Shown: positions 25,008 to 38,313, numbered from the stretch's first letter. The stretch is 64,000 bases of DNA from Pseudoalteromonas arabiensis (GCF_001550155.1 NZ_LRUF01000018.1:1-64000), one strand, 5' to 3'. Made by a program: numbers and translations. The notes: generated by a model not told the origin, from the sequence alone.

Positions 25008-26972
25008 CTATAAAGCCGTATAACCTTGCATAGGCGAATTTGGTTTATGTGGAAAGGCCATTTTTAGAACCCCTTCGGACACCATCGGCTTTAAGTAGTT
25101 TTGCCTTAGGCTTTGTGGTTTACGATCAAGCAAAACCTCAAGCACAGCAACCGATATATAATGCCCTCTACAAAGATCTTTTATCAACATTTTCATAGTA
25201 TCTATATCAAGGCGCCTCTGTTCTCGAGCTCTTACTCCTAATGCGTTAAGCTCAGTTCTATAATGCTCGGTCAATGAATCTAGTTCATCAACAAAAGGCT
25301 TATCAAGCATATCACTGATAAATCTACCTTTTTCATCTCTGTCATCAGATTTCTTTTCCGCATTCAGCTCTTTATGCGTTAAGCCATCTTCACTATACGT
25401 TAAGCTATTAACGTTATGCGTTAACCTATCAATAGAGGTTAACACATTTGTAAATACATCCTCAGGAGATGGAGGCTCCATACCTGGTAAACTATATGAT
25501 TTATCTTTCTTCTCTCCACTTGATACTAAGAAGCCTTTATCAACTAATCTTGGTAAAGCTAGTGTAACATCCCGGGAATGTTTGCTTGTAAGCTGGCAAG
25601 AGCGCTCATGATTTACCCACCCTTCAATAGCAGCAGTGGTTACAATCATTTGCTCCAACTCACCTAATGAGTAAAAAGAGTCACCAAAAAGAGAACCTAA
25701 AAGTTCTGTAATTTCTTTAGGTATTAAGCTTACAGTAGATAGTTCTAATAACGTTTGTTCAGACGGAGTTTGCTTTTCATATAATTTGGGTGTTCTCCAA
25801 TTGGCCCATCTCCAACCACTATATATCTTCGGCACACCTGAACCAGCCCTCTCACCAGCCCCTATCATAAGAAACATTTGGTGCATTCTCCGATTCCGGC
25901 AATCACTTTCACCTCCCTTAACTGCTAGTTCGGGAGGGACTCTCATTAATCCAGGATTACGAAATCCATATAAATCAGGACGTTTTACAATTAAAATAGA
26001 GCTTCTTCCGGTATAATCGGCATGAACAAGTGTATTAACTAAAGCCTCTCTTATAGCTTCATGCGCCTTTGATTCATCAAGGCGTACACCATCTTGAAGC
26101 TCAAATGGCACTTTTAGATCATTAGTTAATTTTCTATAAGTACGGCGATAGAAGTCAAAAATATTCCCGGACCATGAACCATCAGGGTAAAGCCTATCGA
26201 CCCATCTCTCTGTATTCGCTTCATCACGTTCTCGATAATCAACAAAATAATTGGGGAGGGCCTCTTGAATTGCATCCCAATTACCGAACATCAAAATCCC
26301 TGCTAAAGTTAATCCTTCCTCTCCTGAAGCCCTATCTTTTCTCCAACCACCAAGCTTCTTAAACATATCAAAAAGATCTAACTCTAACCAAGGGTGCTGA
26401 GGTTTTGCAACTGCTAATAGATTCTTATATGCTCTTAAACTTTCAAGCTCTATATCATCAAAATTATATCCAATTAATATTTTGTCATCCCTACAACTTT
26501 CAATTTGCTCAGCCATCATTCTTTTCACTTGCTCTTCATCACAGTGTTGATCACCTTCATGAAGCCGAATGTATGTCTCTTTCATTGGTTGATTATTAAG
26601 ATAAACGGGTTTATTTTCACGTTTAGCTGATGGGATTCTAATCACTAGCAACAGCTTATTATCAATATTTATTTGCTTAACATCTTCGTTAGTTAATAAG
26701 TTGATGTTAACCTTCGCCTTATTATTTGCTATATCAAACAATTGTTTCTGTACTGTATTTATATCTTGAATTCCAACAACAGTTAAAGAGCCTCTCTTTT
26801 CTTTTACGCCTAATACAACATACCCACCACGAGTATTTGCCATTGCACTATAGGTAGGCCAAAAATCATCCGGTAATTTCCCACGACCGTCCTTACCTTG
26901 AGCTAATTTAAACTCCAGCTCCTCAGACTCAGAGAGTGCTTGCAAGTCCTTTTCATCTGTAATCTGAAACAT
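25008..26972 (-). CDS. AlbA_2/Schlafen-type ATP-binding protein (RecG-related family)
   Basis: 654 residues. An AlbA_2 (Schlafen-like) domain at about 13-135 (SEELEFKLAQG, ANTRGGYVVLGVKE) is followed by a GHKL ATPase-like domain near 300-400 (EAIREALVNTLVHADY, GFRNPGLMRVPPE, GAGERAGSGVPKI). Winged-helix-like segments follow. Family members are called putative DNA-binding or transcriptional regulators and occur in accessory loci; some are linked to phage defence. Here it is a lone gene between fadA and tusA, which looks like an insertion in an otherwise conserved region. No partner gene or direct repeats were found. Confidence 0.85.
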   Translation of the reverse strand: MFQITDEKDLQALSESEELEFKLAQGKDGRGKLPDDFWPTYSAMANTRGGYVVLGVKEKRGSLTVVGIQDINTVQKQLFDIANNKAKVNINLLTNEDVKQINIDNKLLLVIRIPSAKRENKPVYLNNQPMKETYIRLHEGDQHCDEEQVKRMMAEQIESCRDDKILIGYNFDDIELESLRAYKNLLAVAKPQHPWLELDLFDMFKKLGGWRKDRASGEEGLTLAGILMFGNWDAIQEALPNYFVDYRERDEANTERWVDRLYPDGSWSGNIFDFYRRTYRKLTNDLKVPFELQDGVRLDESKAHEAIREALVNTLVHADYTGRSSILIVKRPDLYGFRNPGLMRVPPELAVKGGESDCRNRRMHQMFLMIGAGERAGSGVPKIYSGWRWANWRTPKLYEKQTPSEQTLLELSTVSLIPKEITELLGSLFGDSFYSLGELEQMIVTTAAIEGWVNHERSCQLTSKHSRDVTLALPRLVDKGFLVSSGEKKDKSYSLPGMEPPSPEDVFTNVLTSIDRLTHNVNSLTYSEDGLTHKELNAEKKSDDRDEKGRFISDMLDKPFVDELDSLTEHYRTELNALGVRAREQRRLDIDTMKMLIKDLCRGHYISVAVLEVLLDRKPQSLRQNYLKPMVSEGVLKMAFPHKPNSPMQGYTAL

Positions 26973-27113
26973 TCTGTAAACCCCTAGTAAATCAATACTG
27001 TAAATACATACTTAAAATTACATACACGACAATTGTTGTACAACTTTATTTATTATTTTTTGAAAGTTAAAATAGCCGCTTATTAATCGTCTCTTTCATC
27101 CAAAAGGTCAGCC

Positions 27114-27353
27114 ATGAGTTTTGATAATCCCGATCACCAATTAGATGCACTTGGCCTTCGTTGTCCAGAACCTGTCATGATGGTGCGTGGCGCAGTACGT
27201 AAAATGAAAGATGGCGAAACATTACTTATCATCGCCGATGACCCATCAACCACCCGCGACATTCCAAGCTTTTGTACTTTTATGGATCACACGCTAGTGG
27301 CTAAAGATGTTGAGCAAGCGCCATTTAAATATTTGCTGAAGAAAGGACTATAG
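27114..27353 (+). CDS. tusA: sulfurtransferase TusA
   Basis: 79 residues. The signature [22 protein letters not shown] contains the sulfur-carrying Cys of the CPxP motif. TusA takes sulfur from IscS and relays it to TusBCD/TusE for 2-thiouridine in tRNA, and to other acceptors. Full length. It is preceded by AAAAGGTCAGCC. Confidence 0.95.
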   Translation: MSFDNPDHQLDALGLRCPEPVMMVRGAVRKMKDGETLLIIADDPSTTRDIPSFCTFMDHTLVAKDVEQAPFKYLLKKGL

Positions 27354-27426
27354 GCTAGATAAATAAGATGAGAGTGAGCATTTAATTGTTACCTTTATCA
27401 ATTAAAAACCCACTCAAAAACTCCAG

Positions 27427-27876
27427 TTACTTTTTAGTAACTGTCACTTTTGGCTTATTACTATTGCGGTAATCAAAGCTCACTACATACACGCCTTTTG
27501 TCGCTGGTTTAAAACTAAAGTAGTTGTAAATAGTATTACAATCGGCAATGGCAGCCTGACCTAATAATAGTACTTGTCCTGCGGGGTCCATGTCACTATA
27601 ACCACAGTTATAGCCTTGACTAAAGTTAGCATCAGCCACTTTAAATTCATAGATTTTTCCTGGTGTTGAGAACGTTACTTCTGCTTGGAAGATACCTGAT
27701 GCAACTTGCTCAAGTATATATTGTGGTTCAGCATCCCATAACGTAAAGTCGCCACGCAGGTACATGGTACGGTCTAAGTCTTTGCTTGGCAGCATGTCGT
27801 CAATGCTTGGCATTTGTATTTGGCTCGTACAGGCTGTTAATAAACCTGCTAATGCTAAAGTAATTACACGTTTCAT
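27427..27876 (-). CDS. small putative lipoprotein, unknown function
   Basis: 149 residues. The N-terminal signal MKRVITLALAGLLTAC has a lipobox (LTAC, Cys16), so an outer- or inner-membrane lipoprotein is expected. The mature part (YLRGDFTLWDAEPQY..., and a last strand YVVSFDYRNS) looks like a beta-sandwich of the carbohydrate-binding E-set/CBM48 type. That is only a weak resemblance. The function is not recognised. A small inverted repeat AGTTAC/GTAACT overlaps the stop region. Confidence 0.75.
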   Translation of the reverse strand: MKRVITLALAGLLTACTSQIQMPSIDDMLPSKDLDRTMYLRGDFTLWDAEPQYILEQVASGIFQAEVTFSTPGKIYEFKVADANFSQGYNCGYSDMDPAGQVLLLGQAAIADCNTIYNYFSFKPATKGVYVVSFDYRNSNKPKVTVTKK

Positions 27877-27895
27877 TACTGTTCCTTATGCTACT

Positions 27896-27924
27896 AAAAA
27901 GCCAGCACAAAGCTGGCTTTTTTT
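27896..27924. terminator. terminator after glyS
   Basis: Stem AAAGCCAGC / GCTGGCTTT with ACAA loop, A run on the left (T run for the minus-strand glyS transcript) and seven Ts on the right. Confidence 0.88.
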
Positions 27925-27937
27925 AATTGACTACTAC

Positions 27938-30007
27938 TTACTTCTGAAGTACAGAAATATCAGCAATATCTAAAAACAGACGGCTTAACTGACTTAATAA
28001 TGCTAAACGGTTTTGTTTAACCGCTTCGTCATCTGCCATTACCATGACATTATCGAAGAAGTTATCAACACTCTCACGGATACCTGCAAGTTGTGATAAT
28101 GCTTCTTGGTAATCGCCATTTGCATACAAAGGTGCAAGCTCGGTTGCAAACTTAGCAACGTGTGACGCTAATACTTTCTCTGCGTCATCGCTTAATAGGC
28201 TCTCTTTCACATCACCTTGTGTTGTGATGTCATTCTTAGCCAAAATGTTGCTTACACGTTTATTTGCCGCTGCAAGTGCTTCTGCTGCGTCTAATGTACG
28301 GAAGTGACTTACCGCTTTAACACGACGATCGAAATCAACTGGTTTAGTTGGACGACGTGCTAGTACCGCTTGAATGACATCAACTTCGATACCTTCGTCT
28401 TGATACCATGCGCGGAAACGCCCTAGCATGAACTCAAACACATCCGTTGATACATTCAGGTTAGTTAGCTTTTCACCGAATAGCGTTTGTGACTTAGCAA
28501 CAAGATCTAAAATATCTAGCGGTAATGATTTTTCTACCATGATGCGTAAAGCACCAATGGCAGCACGACGAAGTGCAAATGGATCTTTGTCACCTTTTGG
28601 CGCTTGGCCAATACCAAAAATACCTACCAGCGTATCAAACTTATCCGCAATAGCGACCGCACAGCTGATCACATTTGTTGGTAAGTTATCGCCCGCAAAG
28701 CGAGGCATATATTGTTCGTTTTGCGCCAGTGCAACTTCTTCGGCTTCACCGTCGTGACGAGCGTAATGCATACCCATTACACCTTGTACGTCGGTAAACT
28801 CCATGACCATTTCGGTCATTAAGTCTGTTTTACTTAGAAGACCTGCACGCTTAGCAAGCTCTGCGTCGGCACCTAATTGCTCTGCAATGTAACCTGCAAG
28901 TTCACTAATACGCTCAGATTTATCTTTCAGCGTACCAAGTTGCTTTTGGAATAAAACAGTATCTAACGACTCTAAACGACTCTCTAACGTTTTCTTCTTA
29001 TCAGTTTCGTAGAAGAACTGCGCATCAGCTAAACGAGGGCGTACAACTTTTTCGTTACCAGCAATTACCACGCTCGGATCTTTACTTTCGATATTAGAAA
29101 CAAATAGGAACTTGTTAAGTAAGTTGCCATCTTGGTCTAATAACGGGAAGTACTTTTGGTCGTCCTTCATGGTATAGATAAGCGCTTCTGAAGGAACATC
29201 TAAGAATGCTTCTTCGAATGTTGCTGTCAGCGTTACTGGCCATTCAACCAACGATGTTACTTCTTCAAGTAAGTCTTCATCCATCGCTACTTTTGCATTT
29301 ACAGCGCTAGCTGCTGCTTCAATCTGTTCGCGAATTTGTGCTTTACGCGCTTCGAAGTCAGCGACAACGTAAGCAGATTTCAGCACATCAAACACATCAT
29401 CAGCGTGGTTGATTGTTACTTTTTCTGGGTGATGGAAACGGTGACCTTGTAATTGGTTGCCAACTTGCTTACCAAGGATTTCGCCTTCAATTAGCGTGCT
29501 ACCAAACAAAATAGTTGCAGTGTGTACTGGGCGAATAAATTGTGTTTTATTTGCACCCCAACGCATTGGTTTAGGGATAGGTAATTTAGCAAGTGCTTTG
29601 TTTACAGCATCACTCATAAGCGATGTCGTTGCTTGACCTTCAACCTGTGCTTTATGTAATAACCAAGCGCCTTTATCTGTTTCTAGTGTTTGCGCATCGC
29701 TTACATCGATACCACAACCACGAGCCCAACCCATTGCTGCTTTAGTTGGATTACCATCGGCATCAAACGCTGCTGTAACTGCAGGGCCGCGCTTTTCTAC
29801 CACCTTATCACTTTGTTTAGCTTCAAGTGCAGTCACACGTAAACCTAAGCGACGTGGTGATGCGTACCAGCTAACGCCTTGATGATTTAACTCTAAGCTT
29901 GCAAGCTCAGCTGCTAAGTTCTCAGCAAACGACTCAGCAAGTTTACGAAGTGCTTTCGGTGGCAACTCTTCAGTGCCAATTTCTACTAATAAATTTTCTG
30001 CTGACAT
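27938..30007 (-). CDS. glyS: glycyl-tRNA synthetase beta subunit
   Basis: 689 residues. Begins [17 protein letters not shown], the GlyS hallmark. It has a long tRNA-recognition body with HD-like parts ([30 protein letters not shown]) and a C-terminal anticodon-binding (DALR-like) domain. It works with GlyQ in an alpha2beta2 enzyme. It starts 8 bp after glyQ in a glyQ-glyS operon. Confidence 0.98.
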   Translation of the reverse strand: MSAENLLVEIGTEELPPKALRKLAESFAENLAAELASLELNHQGVSWYASPRRLGLRVTALEAKQSDKVVEKRGPAVTAAFDADGNPTKAAMGWARGCGIDVSDAQTLETDKGAWLLHKAQVEGQATTSLMSDAVNKALAKLPIPKPMRWGANKTQFIRPVHTATILFGSTLIEGEILGKQVGNQLQGHRFHHPEKVTINHADDVFDVLKSAYVVADFEARKAQIREQIEAAASAVNAKVAMDEDLLEEVTSLVEWPVTLTATFEEAFLDVPSEALIYTMKDDQKYFPLLDQDGNLLNKFLFVSNIESKDPSVVIAGNEKVVRPRLADAQFFYETDKKKTLESRLESLDTVLFQKQLGTLKDKSERISELAGYIAEQLGADAELAKRAGLLSKTDLMTEMVMEFTDVQGVMGMHYARHDGEAEEVALAQNEQYMPRFAGDNLPTNVISCAVAIADKFDTLVGIFGIGQAPKGDKDPFALRRAAIGALRIMVEKSLPLDILDLVAKSQTLFGEKLTNLNVSTDVFEFMLGRFRAWYQDEGIEVDVIQAVLARRPTKPVDFDRRVKAVSHFRTLDAAEALAAANKRVSNILAKNDITTQGDVKESLLSDDAEKVLASHVAKFATELAPLYANGDYQEALSQLAGIRESVDNFFDNVMVMADDEAVKQNRLALLSQLSRLFLDIADISVLQK

Positions 30008-30015
30008 GCTAATTC

Positions 30016-30915
30016 TTAATCCTTACAAAGCGGGAAACCAAGAGCTTCACGGGCATCATAGTAACTTTGCGCACATGCTTTTGATAAAGCACGAACACGT
30101 AAGATATAACGTTGACGTTCTGTTACTGAGATAGCGTGACGAGCGTCTAATAAATTAAACGCATGTGATGCTTTCATTACTTGCTCATAAGCTGGTAATG
30201 GTAAGCCTGCTTCAATTAGCTTTTCGCTTTCTTTTTCACAATGATCAAACTGTGCAAATAAGAACTCAACATCCGCTTGTTCGAAGTTATAAGCTGACTG
30301 CTCTACTTCATTTTGATGGAATACATCACCGTATGTCACACGACCCATAGGACCGTCTGCCCATACTAGGTCATAGATACTATCTACGCCCTGAATATAC
30401 ATTGCTAAACGCTCAAGACCATAAGTGATTTCACCGGTTACTGGTGAGCACTCTAATCCACCAACTTGTTGGAAGTAAGTAAACTGAGTTACTTCCATGC
30501 CGTTTAACCAGATCTCCCAACCTAGCCCCCAAGCACCTAATGTAGGTGACTCCCAGTTGTCTTCTACAAAGCGAACTTCATCAGTTAGTGTATCGATACC
30601 AACAGCAGCTAATGAGCCTAAATACAGCTCCTGGATGTTTTCTGGCGATGGCTTTAATACTACTTGGAATTGGTAGTAGTGCTGTAAACGGTTCGGGTTT
30701 TCACCATAACGACCATCAGTTGGACGGCGGCATGGTTGAACATACGCGCTCGACATTGGCTCTGGGCCAATCGACTTTAAGAAAGTTAACGGATGAAATG
30801 TCCCTGCTCCCACTTCCATATCGAATGGTTGAGCAATCACACAGCCTTGCTGTGCCCAATAGTCCTGTAAAGCCAGGATCAAACCTTGAAAGGTTTTAAC
30901 GTCATATTTTTGCAT
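30016..30915 (-). CDS. glyQ: glycyl-tRNA synthetase alpha subunit
   Basis: 299 residues. A class II catalytic core with [17 protein letters not shown] and [14 protein letters not shown] (motif region binding ATP/glycine), [16 protein letters not shown] (motif 2) and [11 protein letters not shown] (motif 3). Activates glycine and needs GlyS for tRNA. First gene of the operon. Confidence 0.98.
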   Translation of the reverse strand: MQKYDVKTFQGLILALQDYWAQQGCVIAQPFDMEVGAGTFHPLTFLKSIGPEPMSSAYVQPCRRPTDGRYGENPNRLQHYYQFQVVLKPSPENIQELYLGSLAAVGIDTLTDEVRFVEDNWESPTLGAWGLGWEIWLNGMEVTQFTYFQQVGGLECSPVTGEITYGLERLAMYIQGVDSIYDLVWADGPMGRVTYGDVFHQNEVEQSAYNFEQADVEFLFAQFDHCEKESEKLIEAGLPLPAYEQVMKASHAFNLLDARHAISVTERQRYILRVRALSKACAQSYYDAREALGFPLCKD

Positions 30916-31010
30916 ATTTGGCTTATAGTATCTGGTGCGTTTAGTCTGAAAATTGCTCTCAGTATACCTTGTGTGCAGTAAGGTTTTAAGCAGTTTGTGC
31001 TTTTTCAGTA

Positions 31011-31042
31011 ATAAAAAAAGGAGCCAGTTGGCTCCTTTTTAA
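31011..31042. terminator. terminator after gyrB
   Basis: Perfect stem AGGAGCCA / TGGCTCCT with GT loop, seven As on the left and five Ts on the right. It lies 16 bp after the gyrB stop on the minus strand. Confidence 0.9.
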
Positions 31043-31057
31043 ATATCAATTTTAACT

Positions 31058-33496
<2,439 letters not shown>

Positions 33497-34591
33497 TTAT
33501 CTTGTTATTAGGTTGCCATGTTTCACGTGGAACATTTTTAGTTCTCGTTGCATGGGTTCCACCACAGCAGAAATACTTTCAGATAAAATTGATGAGATAA
33601 AAAGTTGCGAATCGCAATGAGTCAAAAGCTGACCCACTTTTTCTTTTGTATCTTCACCTAGTTCTGAAGGTAAGTCATCTATTAGCAATATAGATTGCTT
33701 ATCTGTTTCTGACTCAATTAAGCTATTTTGCGTTACTTTTAACGCATAAAGCAAGAGCTTCAATTGACCGCGAGAAAATGTATTTTCTACACTGTTACCA
33801 GAAACACTAAAACTAAAATCAGCTTTATGCGGACCTTTACTTGTGAAACCTTGTTTGGCATCACGTTCAAAGCTTTGCTCAAGCGCCTCTGAGAGCGTTT
33901 CACTCTCTTTCCAACCCGCATGAAAGTTAATTTCTAAATCGCTAACAAGCGTTAATTCTGCACACATTTTATCAAAAAACTGCTGCTTAAACCTACTTAT
34001 ATACGCGATTCTTAAATTATTTATTTGTTCAGCTAGTCTAACAAATTCTTTGTCCCAAAACTTGATCTGTTCGAAATAATCTCGAGGTTTACTTTTCAGT
34101 AAAGCATTACGTTGTTTCAGTACTTTATTAAAGGACTGCCACAAATAAAAAAAGTCATGTTCCACGTGGAACAATCCTAAATCGAGAAATTTTCTGCGCT
34201 CTTTTGGTCCACCAAAAAATAATGAATAGCTTTCAGGAGTAATAACTTGTACAGGTATTAGCTGAGCTAATTCAGAAATTTTACGGCTCGTTTTACCCTG
34301 AATCTTTAAAGATGTTTCACCCGCTTGGTTTTTACTTATACCAATTGGAATAGACAAATCATGTAGCGTTTTGCGTCCATGGATAACAAACTTGTTTTGT
34401 TGATGCTGAATAATATTTTTATGTTTGGCGGTACGAAATGATTTACCGTGAGAAAGGAAATATATCGCCTCAAGGAGGCTGGTTTTTCCGCTGCCATTCT
34501 CGCCATAAATTATATTAATTCCATTTACAGGCTCAAGTGTCAGCGCCTCAATATTACGAAAATTATTGAGGCTTAAATGACTTAAACTCAT
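33497..34591 (-). CDS. recF: DNA replication/repair protein RecF
   Basis: 364 residues. SMC-like ATPase with Walker A GENGSGKTSLLEAI (about 31-44), signature FSRGQLKLLLYAL and Walker B SILLIDDLPSELG. Loads RecA at gaps with RecO/RecR and helps stalled forks. Two in-frame stretches FHVEH and FHVKH are encoded by parS sites inside the gene, the second near the C-terminus. Confidence 0.97.
   Translation of the reverse strand: MSLSHLSLNNFRNIEALTLEPVNGINIIYGENGSGKTSLLEAIYFLSHGKSFRTAKHKNIIQHQQNKFVIHGRKTLHDLSIPIGISKNQAGETSLKIQGKTSRKISELAQLIPVQVITPESYSLFFGGPKERRKFLDLGLFHVEHDFFYLWQSFNKVLKQRNALLKSKPRDYFEQIKFWDKEFVRLAEQINNLRIAYISRFKQQFFDKMCAELTLVSDLEINFHAGWKESETLSEALEQSFERDAKQGFTSKGPHKADFSFSVSGNSVENTFSRGQLKLLLYALKVTQNSLIESETDKQSILLIDDLPSELGEDTKEKVGQLLTHCDSQLFISSILSESISAVVEPMQRELKMFHVKHGNLITR
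33519..33534. promoter_or_regulatory. parS centromere site 1 (3' end of recF)
   Basis: 16-bp TGTTTCACGTGGAACA, one mismatch from a perfect palindrome and very close to the conserved bacterial parS. ParB (63119 onward) should bind here. It encodes FHVKH in RecF. Confidence 0.92.
34158..34173. promoter_or_regulatory. parS centromere site 2 (inside recF)
   Basis: Perfect 16-bp palindrome TGTTCCACGTGGAACA matching the parS core. It encodes FHVEH within RecF. It is 639 bp from site 1 and about 25 kb from oriC. Confidence 0.92.
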
Positions 34592-34597
34592 ACAAGC

Positions 34598-35701
34598 TTA
34601 TAGGCGCATCGGCATAACAACGTACATAGCTTCTTCGTCGCCCGCACCTTCAATCAGCGCACTGCTATTTGAGTCTGCAAGCGTAAACGTAACATCTTCT
34701 GTTTTTAATGTGTTAAGTACATCAAGAACATAAGAAACGTTAAAGCCAATTTCAAGTTCGCCGCCTTGATACATTACTTCAACCACCTCTTCAGCTTGTT
34801 CTTGCTCAGGGTTATTTGCTGTAATTTTCAATAAACCTTCAGACAGATTTAGTCGTACGCCACGGAACTTTTCATTTGATAAAATAGACACACGTTGGAA
34901 TGCACTGCGTAACCACTCTCGATTAGCAGTAATTACTTTGTCTCCTCCACGCGGCAATACTCGACGATAATCAGGGAAACGACCATCAACCAGTTTACTG
35001 GTAAACGTAAATTCAGTATCAATAATACGAATATGGTTAGCACCAAATTGAATGGTAACTAGCTCATCATCAGCCACCATTAGGCGCATAATTTCTTGCA
35101 CACCTTTACGTGGAATAATTAACTGACGCTGCGTATTTAAAGATTGTGGTAATTGTTTTTGCGCAATCGCCAAACGGTGACCATCTGTGGCCACTGTTTT
35201 AATATCTGCGTTATCAACTTCAAATGACATACCATTTAAATAATAACGGACGTCTTGATTCGCCATAGAAAAATGCGTGCTTTCTAAAAGCTTACGTAGC
35301 TCTAAACGCGTTAGTTGAAACTCTACTTCACCATCCCACTGTTCAAGGTTAGGAAAGTCTTCAGCAGCCAAGGTTGTTAAAGAGAAACGGCTTTTACCAC
35401 TTGTTAGTAGAAGCTGATGATCTTGACTGCTCAGTGTAAGGTCAGAGCCATCGGGTAAACTTTTACAAATATCGAGTAATTTTTTAGCTGGTAAAGTTAA
35501 CTGTGTATCTGGCGTATCTTCACCAACAAAAACACTGGCTACTAACTCAATTTCAAGATCTGTACCTGTCATCGAAAGCTGTCCGTTTTCAACAACTAGT
35601 AACACGTTCGATAAAATTGGTAAGGTGTGCTTACGCTCAATCGCACCTGACACTTGAACTAAAGGTTTTAAAAATTGCTCTCTTGATATTGTTATTTGCA
35701 T
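34598..35701 (-). CDS. dnaN: DNA polymerase III beta sliding clamp
   Basis: 367 residues, three clamp domains (MQITISREQFLKPLVQV..., middle ...LESTHFSMANQDVRYYLNG..., C-terminal ...MPMRL). The C-terminal PMRL is the conserved clamp end. Processivity factor of replication. It is 6 bp upstream of recF and 13 bp after dnaA, in the dnaA operon. Confidence 0.98.
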   Translation of the reverse strand: MQITISREQFLKPLVQVSGAIERKHTLPILSNVLLVVENGQLSMTGTDLEIELVASVFVGEDTPDTQLTLPAKKLLDICKSLPDGSDLTLSSQDHQLLLTSGKSRFSLTTLAAEDFPNLEQWDGEVEFQLTRLELRKLLESTHFSMANQDVRYYLNGMSFEVDNADIKTVATDGHRLAIAQKQLPQSLNTQRQLIIPRKGVQEIMRLMVADDELVTIQFGANHIRIIDTEFTFTSKLVDGRFPDYRRVLPRGGDKVITANREWLRSAFQRVSILSNEKFRGVRLNLSEGLLKITANNPEQEQAEEVVEVMYQGGELEIGFNVSYVLDVLNTLKTEDVTFTLADSNSSALIEGAGDEEAMYVVMPMRL

Positions 35702-35714
35702 AATAAAGTCGGCC

Positions 35715-37115
35715 TTAAGATGACAAGGTTCTTATTAAGTTTTGATAATCTTCTTTCACTTCGTGGCTTTCATCACGTAGTGATTTAACTTTACGACAAG
35801 CGTGTAATACAGTTGTGTGATCACGACCACCAAATGCATCACCTATTTCAGGTAAACTATGATTTGTTAGCTCTTTTGACAATGCCATCGCCACTTGGCG
35901 TGGTCTTGCGACTGAACGGCTACGACGTTTAGATAGTAAATCTGACACACGAATACGGTAATACTCAGCAACAGTACGTTGAATATTATCTATCGTTACC
36001 AGTTTATCTTGCAGCGCAAGTAAGTCACGTAGCGCTTCTTTTACAAAATCGATCGAAATCGGACGACCAGTAAAGTTTGCATTAGCAATAACGCGGTTTA
36101 ACGCCCCTTCTAATTCACGCACATTTGAGCGTAATTTTTTCGCGATAAAAAAAGCCACTTCATGAGGTAAATTTATTTTACTTTGCTGGGCTTTTTTCAT
36201 CAAAATAGCAACGCGCGTTTCAAGTTCTGGCGGCTCAATAGCAATGGTTAAGCCCCAACCAAAACGTGATTTAAGGCGATCTTCAACCCCTTCGATCTCT
36301 TTTGGATAGCGGTCTGAAGTTAATATAATCTGTTGATTTCCTTCAAGTAAAGCGTTGAAGGTATGAAAGAACTCTTCTTGTGAGCGTTCTTTATTAGCGA
36401 AAAATTGAATATCATCGATCATCAATGCATCAACACTTCGGTAATAACGTTTAAATTCTTCGATGGCATTATTTTGCAATGCTTTTACCATGTCTTGCAC
36501 AAAGCGTTCGGAGTGCATATAGACAATTTTCGCATCTGGCTTATTAGCCATAATACCGTTACCCACAGCATGCAATAAATGCGTTTTACCTAGACCCGTT
36601 CCACCGTAAATAAATACAGGGTTAAATGCTGAGCCTGGGTTATCTGCAACTTGAGTCGCTGCAGCTTTTGCTAATTGGTTTGATTTACCTTCAACGAAGC
36701 TATCAAAGGTGTAATTTTCTTTAATGTTTGATTTATAGCCTGATTTAGGAGCAGGCTCTACTGCTTTTTTCTCAGCCTTAGGCTGTTGTTTTTCAGTTGC
36801 GTGTTGTGCATTCACTGGCGCACTTACTTCAGCAGCAGCGGGCATCGTTGCCGCTTGGGCATTTAAAATCGGTTTACTACCAACATCAAAACGAAGTTCA
36901 GGTGCTTCATCACCACAAATTTCAACAAGCAATTCATTAATACGGTTTAAATATTTTTCTCTCACCCAATCTAATACAAAACGATTCGGTGCATATATAG
37001 TTAACGTATCTTCGGTACTTTCTGCTTGAAGTGGTCTTACCCACATACTGAATTGCTGCGACGGCAATTCATCTTGCAATACATATAAACAACTTTGCCA
37101 AACCGACAGATACAC
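35715..37115 (-). CDS. dnaA: chromosomal replication initiator DnaA
   Basis: 466 residues with a GTG start; AGGAG 7 bp upstream supports it. Domain I is [29 protein letters not shown] flexible linker rich in A/P/K spans about 90-125. The AAA+ domain has [16 protein letters not shown] and [11 protein letters not shown]. Domain IV has [36 protein letters not shown], the DnaA-box-binding helix-turn-helix. Binds the DnaA boxes at 37234, 58370, 59410 and others. Confidence 0.98.
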   Translation of the reverse strand: MYLSVWQSCLYVLQDELPSQQFSMWVRPLQAESTEDTLTIYAPNRFVLDWVREKYLNRINELLVEICGDEAPELRFDVGSKPILNAQAATMPAAAEVSAPVNAQHATEKQQPKAEKKAVEPAPKSGYKSNIKENYTFDSFVEGKSNQLAKAAATQVADNPGSAFNPVFIYGGTGLGKTHLLHAVGNGIMANKPDAKIVYMHSERFVQDMVKALQNNAIEEFKRYYRSVDALMIDDIQFFANKERSQEEFFHTFNALLEGNQQIILTSDRYPKEIEGVEDRLKSRFGWGLTIAIEPPELETRVAILMKKAQQSKINLPHEVAFFIAKKLRSNVRELEGALNRVIANANFTGRPISIDFVKEALRDLLALQDKLVTIDNIQRTVAEYYRIRVSDLLSKRRSRSVARPRQVAMALSKELTNHSLPEIGDAFGGRDHTTVLHACRKVKSLRDESHEVKEDYQNLIRTLSS

Positions 37116-37620
37116 TATTAAACTCCTAGAGATTTAATTTTATTCCCGTTCATCTTAAATGATGGAAAATCAAACATTTATTGCTAATCTTTGACCGATT
37201 TTATCGACCCAGACCGACTATTATGAAGGCACTTTATCCACAAGTACAAGATTGATTTTTCTGAAAAATATGATCTCGCGCAAAAAAACAAGTAACACCA
37301 TGATTTATAGAGTATTTATTTTTTAAGCCTGAACACTGATCATAGCAAATTTGCAGGCGGATCGCGATCGAAATCTACGATCTAATTTACTTTTCCCAAG
37401 CTTTTATTCACTTTTTATACAGAGGCTGTGGAAAACTTCTTATTTATGATGATCCTATATGATCAGGATAAAGGATCCTTTATAATTACTACCTCTGCAG
37501 CGTTTTAATGATTGACTTTTGTGGTCTTCATCTATAATATCTCGCGCTCGCAATGGCACCTGTGCCAGGATCGCGACCTGCATAGGATGTTTTAACCTTA
37601 ACCGATCGGATGGAATTGTT
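37116..37620. promoter_or_regulatory. dnaA-rpmH divergent promoter region
   Basis: About 500 bp without genes. It has a perfect DnaA box TTATCCACA at 37234-37242, a weaker one TGTGGAAAA at 37427-37435, and about ten GATC (Dam) sites, several clustered near 37360-37385 and 37449-37480. Divergent promoters for dnaA (left) and rpmH (right) must lie here. It resembles a DnaA-autoregulated region; the oriC proper is better placed at 59347-59774. Confidence 0.65.
37512..37538 (+). promoter_or_regulatory. rpmH promoter
   Basis: TTGACT (37512-37517) and perfect TATAAT (37533-37538) separated by 15 bp, about 80 bp before the rpmH start. The spacer is a little short but both hexamers are near consensus. 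Confidence 0.65.
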
Positions 37621-37755
37621 ATGAAAAGAACTTTTCAACCTAGCGTTTTAAAACGCAAACGTACACACGGTTTCCGTGCTCGTATGGCATCAGCAAATGG
37701 CCGTAAAGTATTAGCTCGTCGTCGTGCTAAAGGCCGTAAAGTACTTTCTGCTTAA
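37621..37755 (+). CDS. rpmH: 50S ribosomal protein L34
   Basis: 44 residues, [14 protein letters not shown] to KGRKVLSA, the standard L34. The reading frame is open upstream, but the ATG here gives the conserved protein. Very basic, part of the large subunit. rnpA follows after 7 bp. Confidence 0.97.
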   Translation: MKRTFQPSVLKRKRTHGFRARMASANGRKVLARRRAKGRKVLSA

Positions 37756-37762
37756 TATATAA

Positions 37763-38185
37763 GTGGAAGACTTTAGCTTCAGCAGGGAGTTACGTTTGTT
37801 AACTCCCTCGCATTACTCCCGCATTTTTAATGAACCAGCACGCGCTGCGACTCCTTTCTTTACTTTATTAGCCAAACGCAATGACCAAGCTAATCCTCGG
37901 TTAGGTCTTACGGTTGCAAAAAAACGCGTTAAAAAAGCCTGTCAACGAAATCGAATTAAACGCCTTGCTCGCGAAAGTTTCCGTTTAAATCAACATAAAC
38001 TCGATAACATTGATATAGTGCTTATGGTTAAAAGTGGTATTGATGAGCAGTCAAACGCAGAGCTAACCAAACAATTGGATAAATTGTGGCGAAAAATTAA
38101 TGAACGCTGCAAGCCAGGTGCACCAAAGCCACCTCCTTTTAAAAAACGCCCCAATAAATTGGCTAAATCTAATAAACAAGCCTGA
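37763..38185 (+). CDS. rnpA: ribonuclease P protein component
   Basis: 140 residues with a GTG start soon after rpmH. Family signature RLGLTVAKKRVKKACQRNRIKRLARESFR is present in the middle (the RNR motif that binds RNase P RNA). It helps the RNA subunit cut tRNA 5' leaders. The basic proline/lysine-rich C-terminal tail (KPPPFKKRPNKLAKS) is somewhat longer than in E. coli. Confidence 0.96.
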   Translation: MEDFSFSRELRLLTPSHYSRIFNEPARAATPFFTLLAKRNDQANPRLGLTVAKKRVKKACQRNRIKRLARESFRLNQHKLDNIDIVLMVKSGIDEQSNAELTKQLDKLWRKINERCKPGAPKPPPFKKRPNKLAKSNKQA

Positions 38186-38313
38186 TAGCAATAGAATTAC
38201 AGTCTTAATTAGGGTATCTTTAGCTCACCTTTTAATCATGCATTTAAAATTCTATATTGGGAATTTAAATTCATGGTATCCATTGACTAAATTAACGCAG
38301 GGGCAGACACATC

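Noticed and set aside
37116..37620. dnaA-rpmH intergenic region as the main oriC
   Set aside because: It has only one perfect DnaA box and fewer GATC sites than the mioC-mnmG region, which is the origin position in E. coli and Vibrio. It may still bind DnaA.
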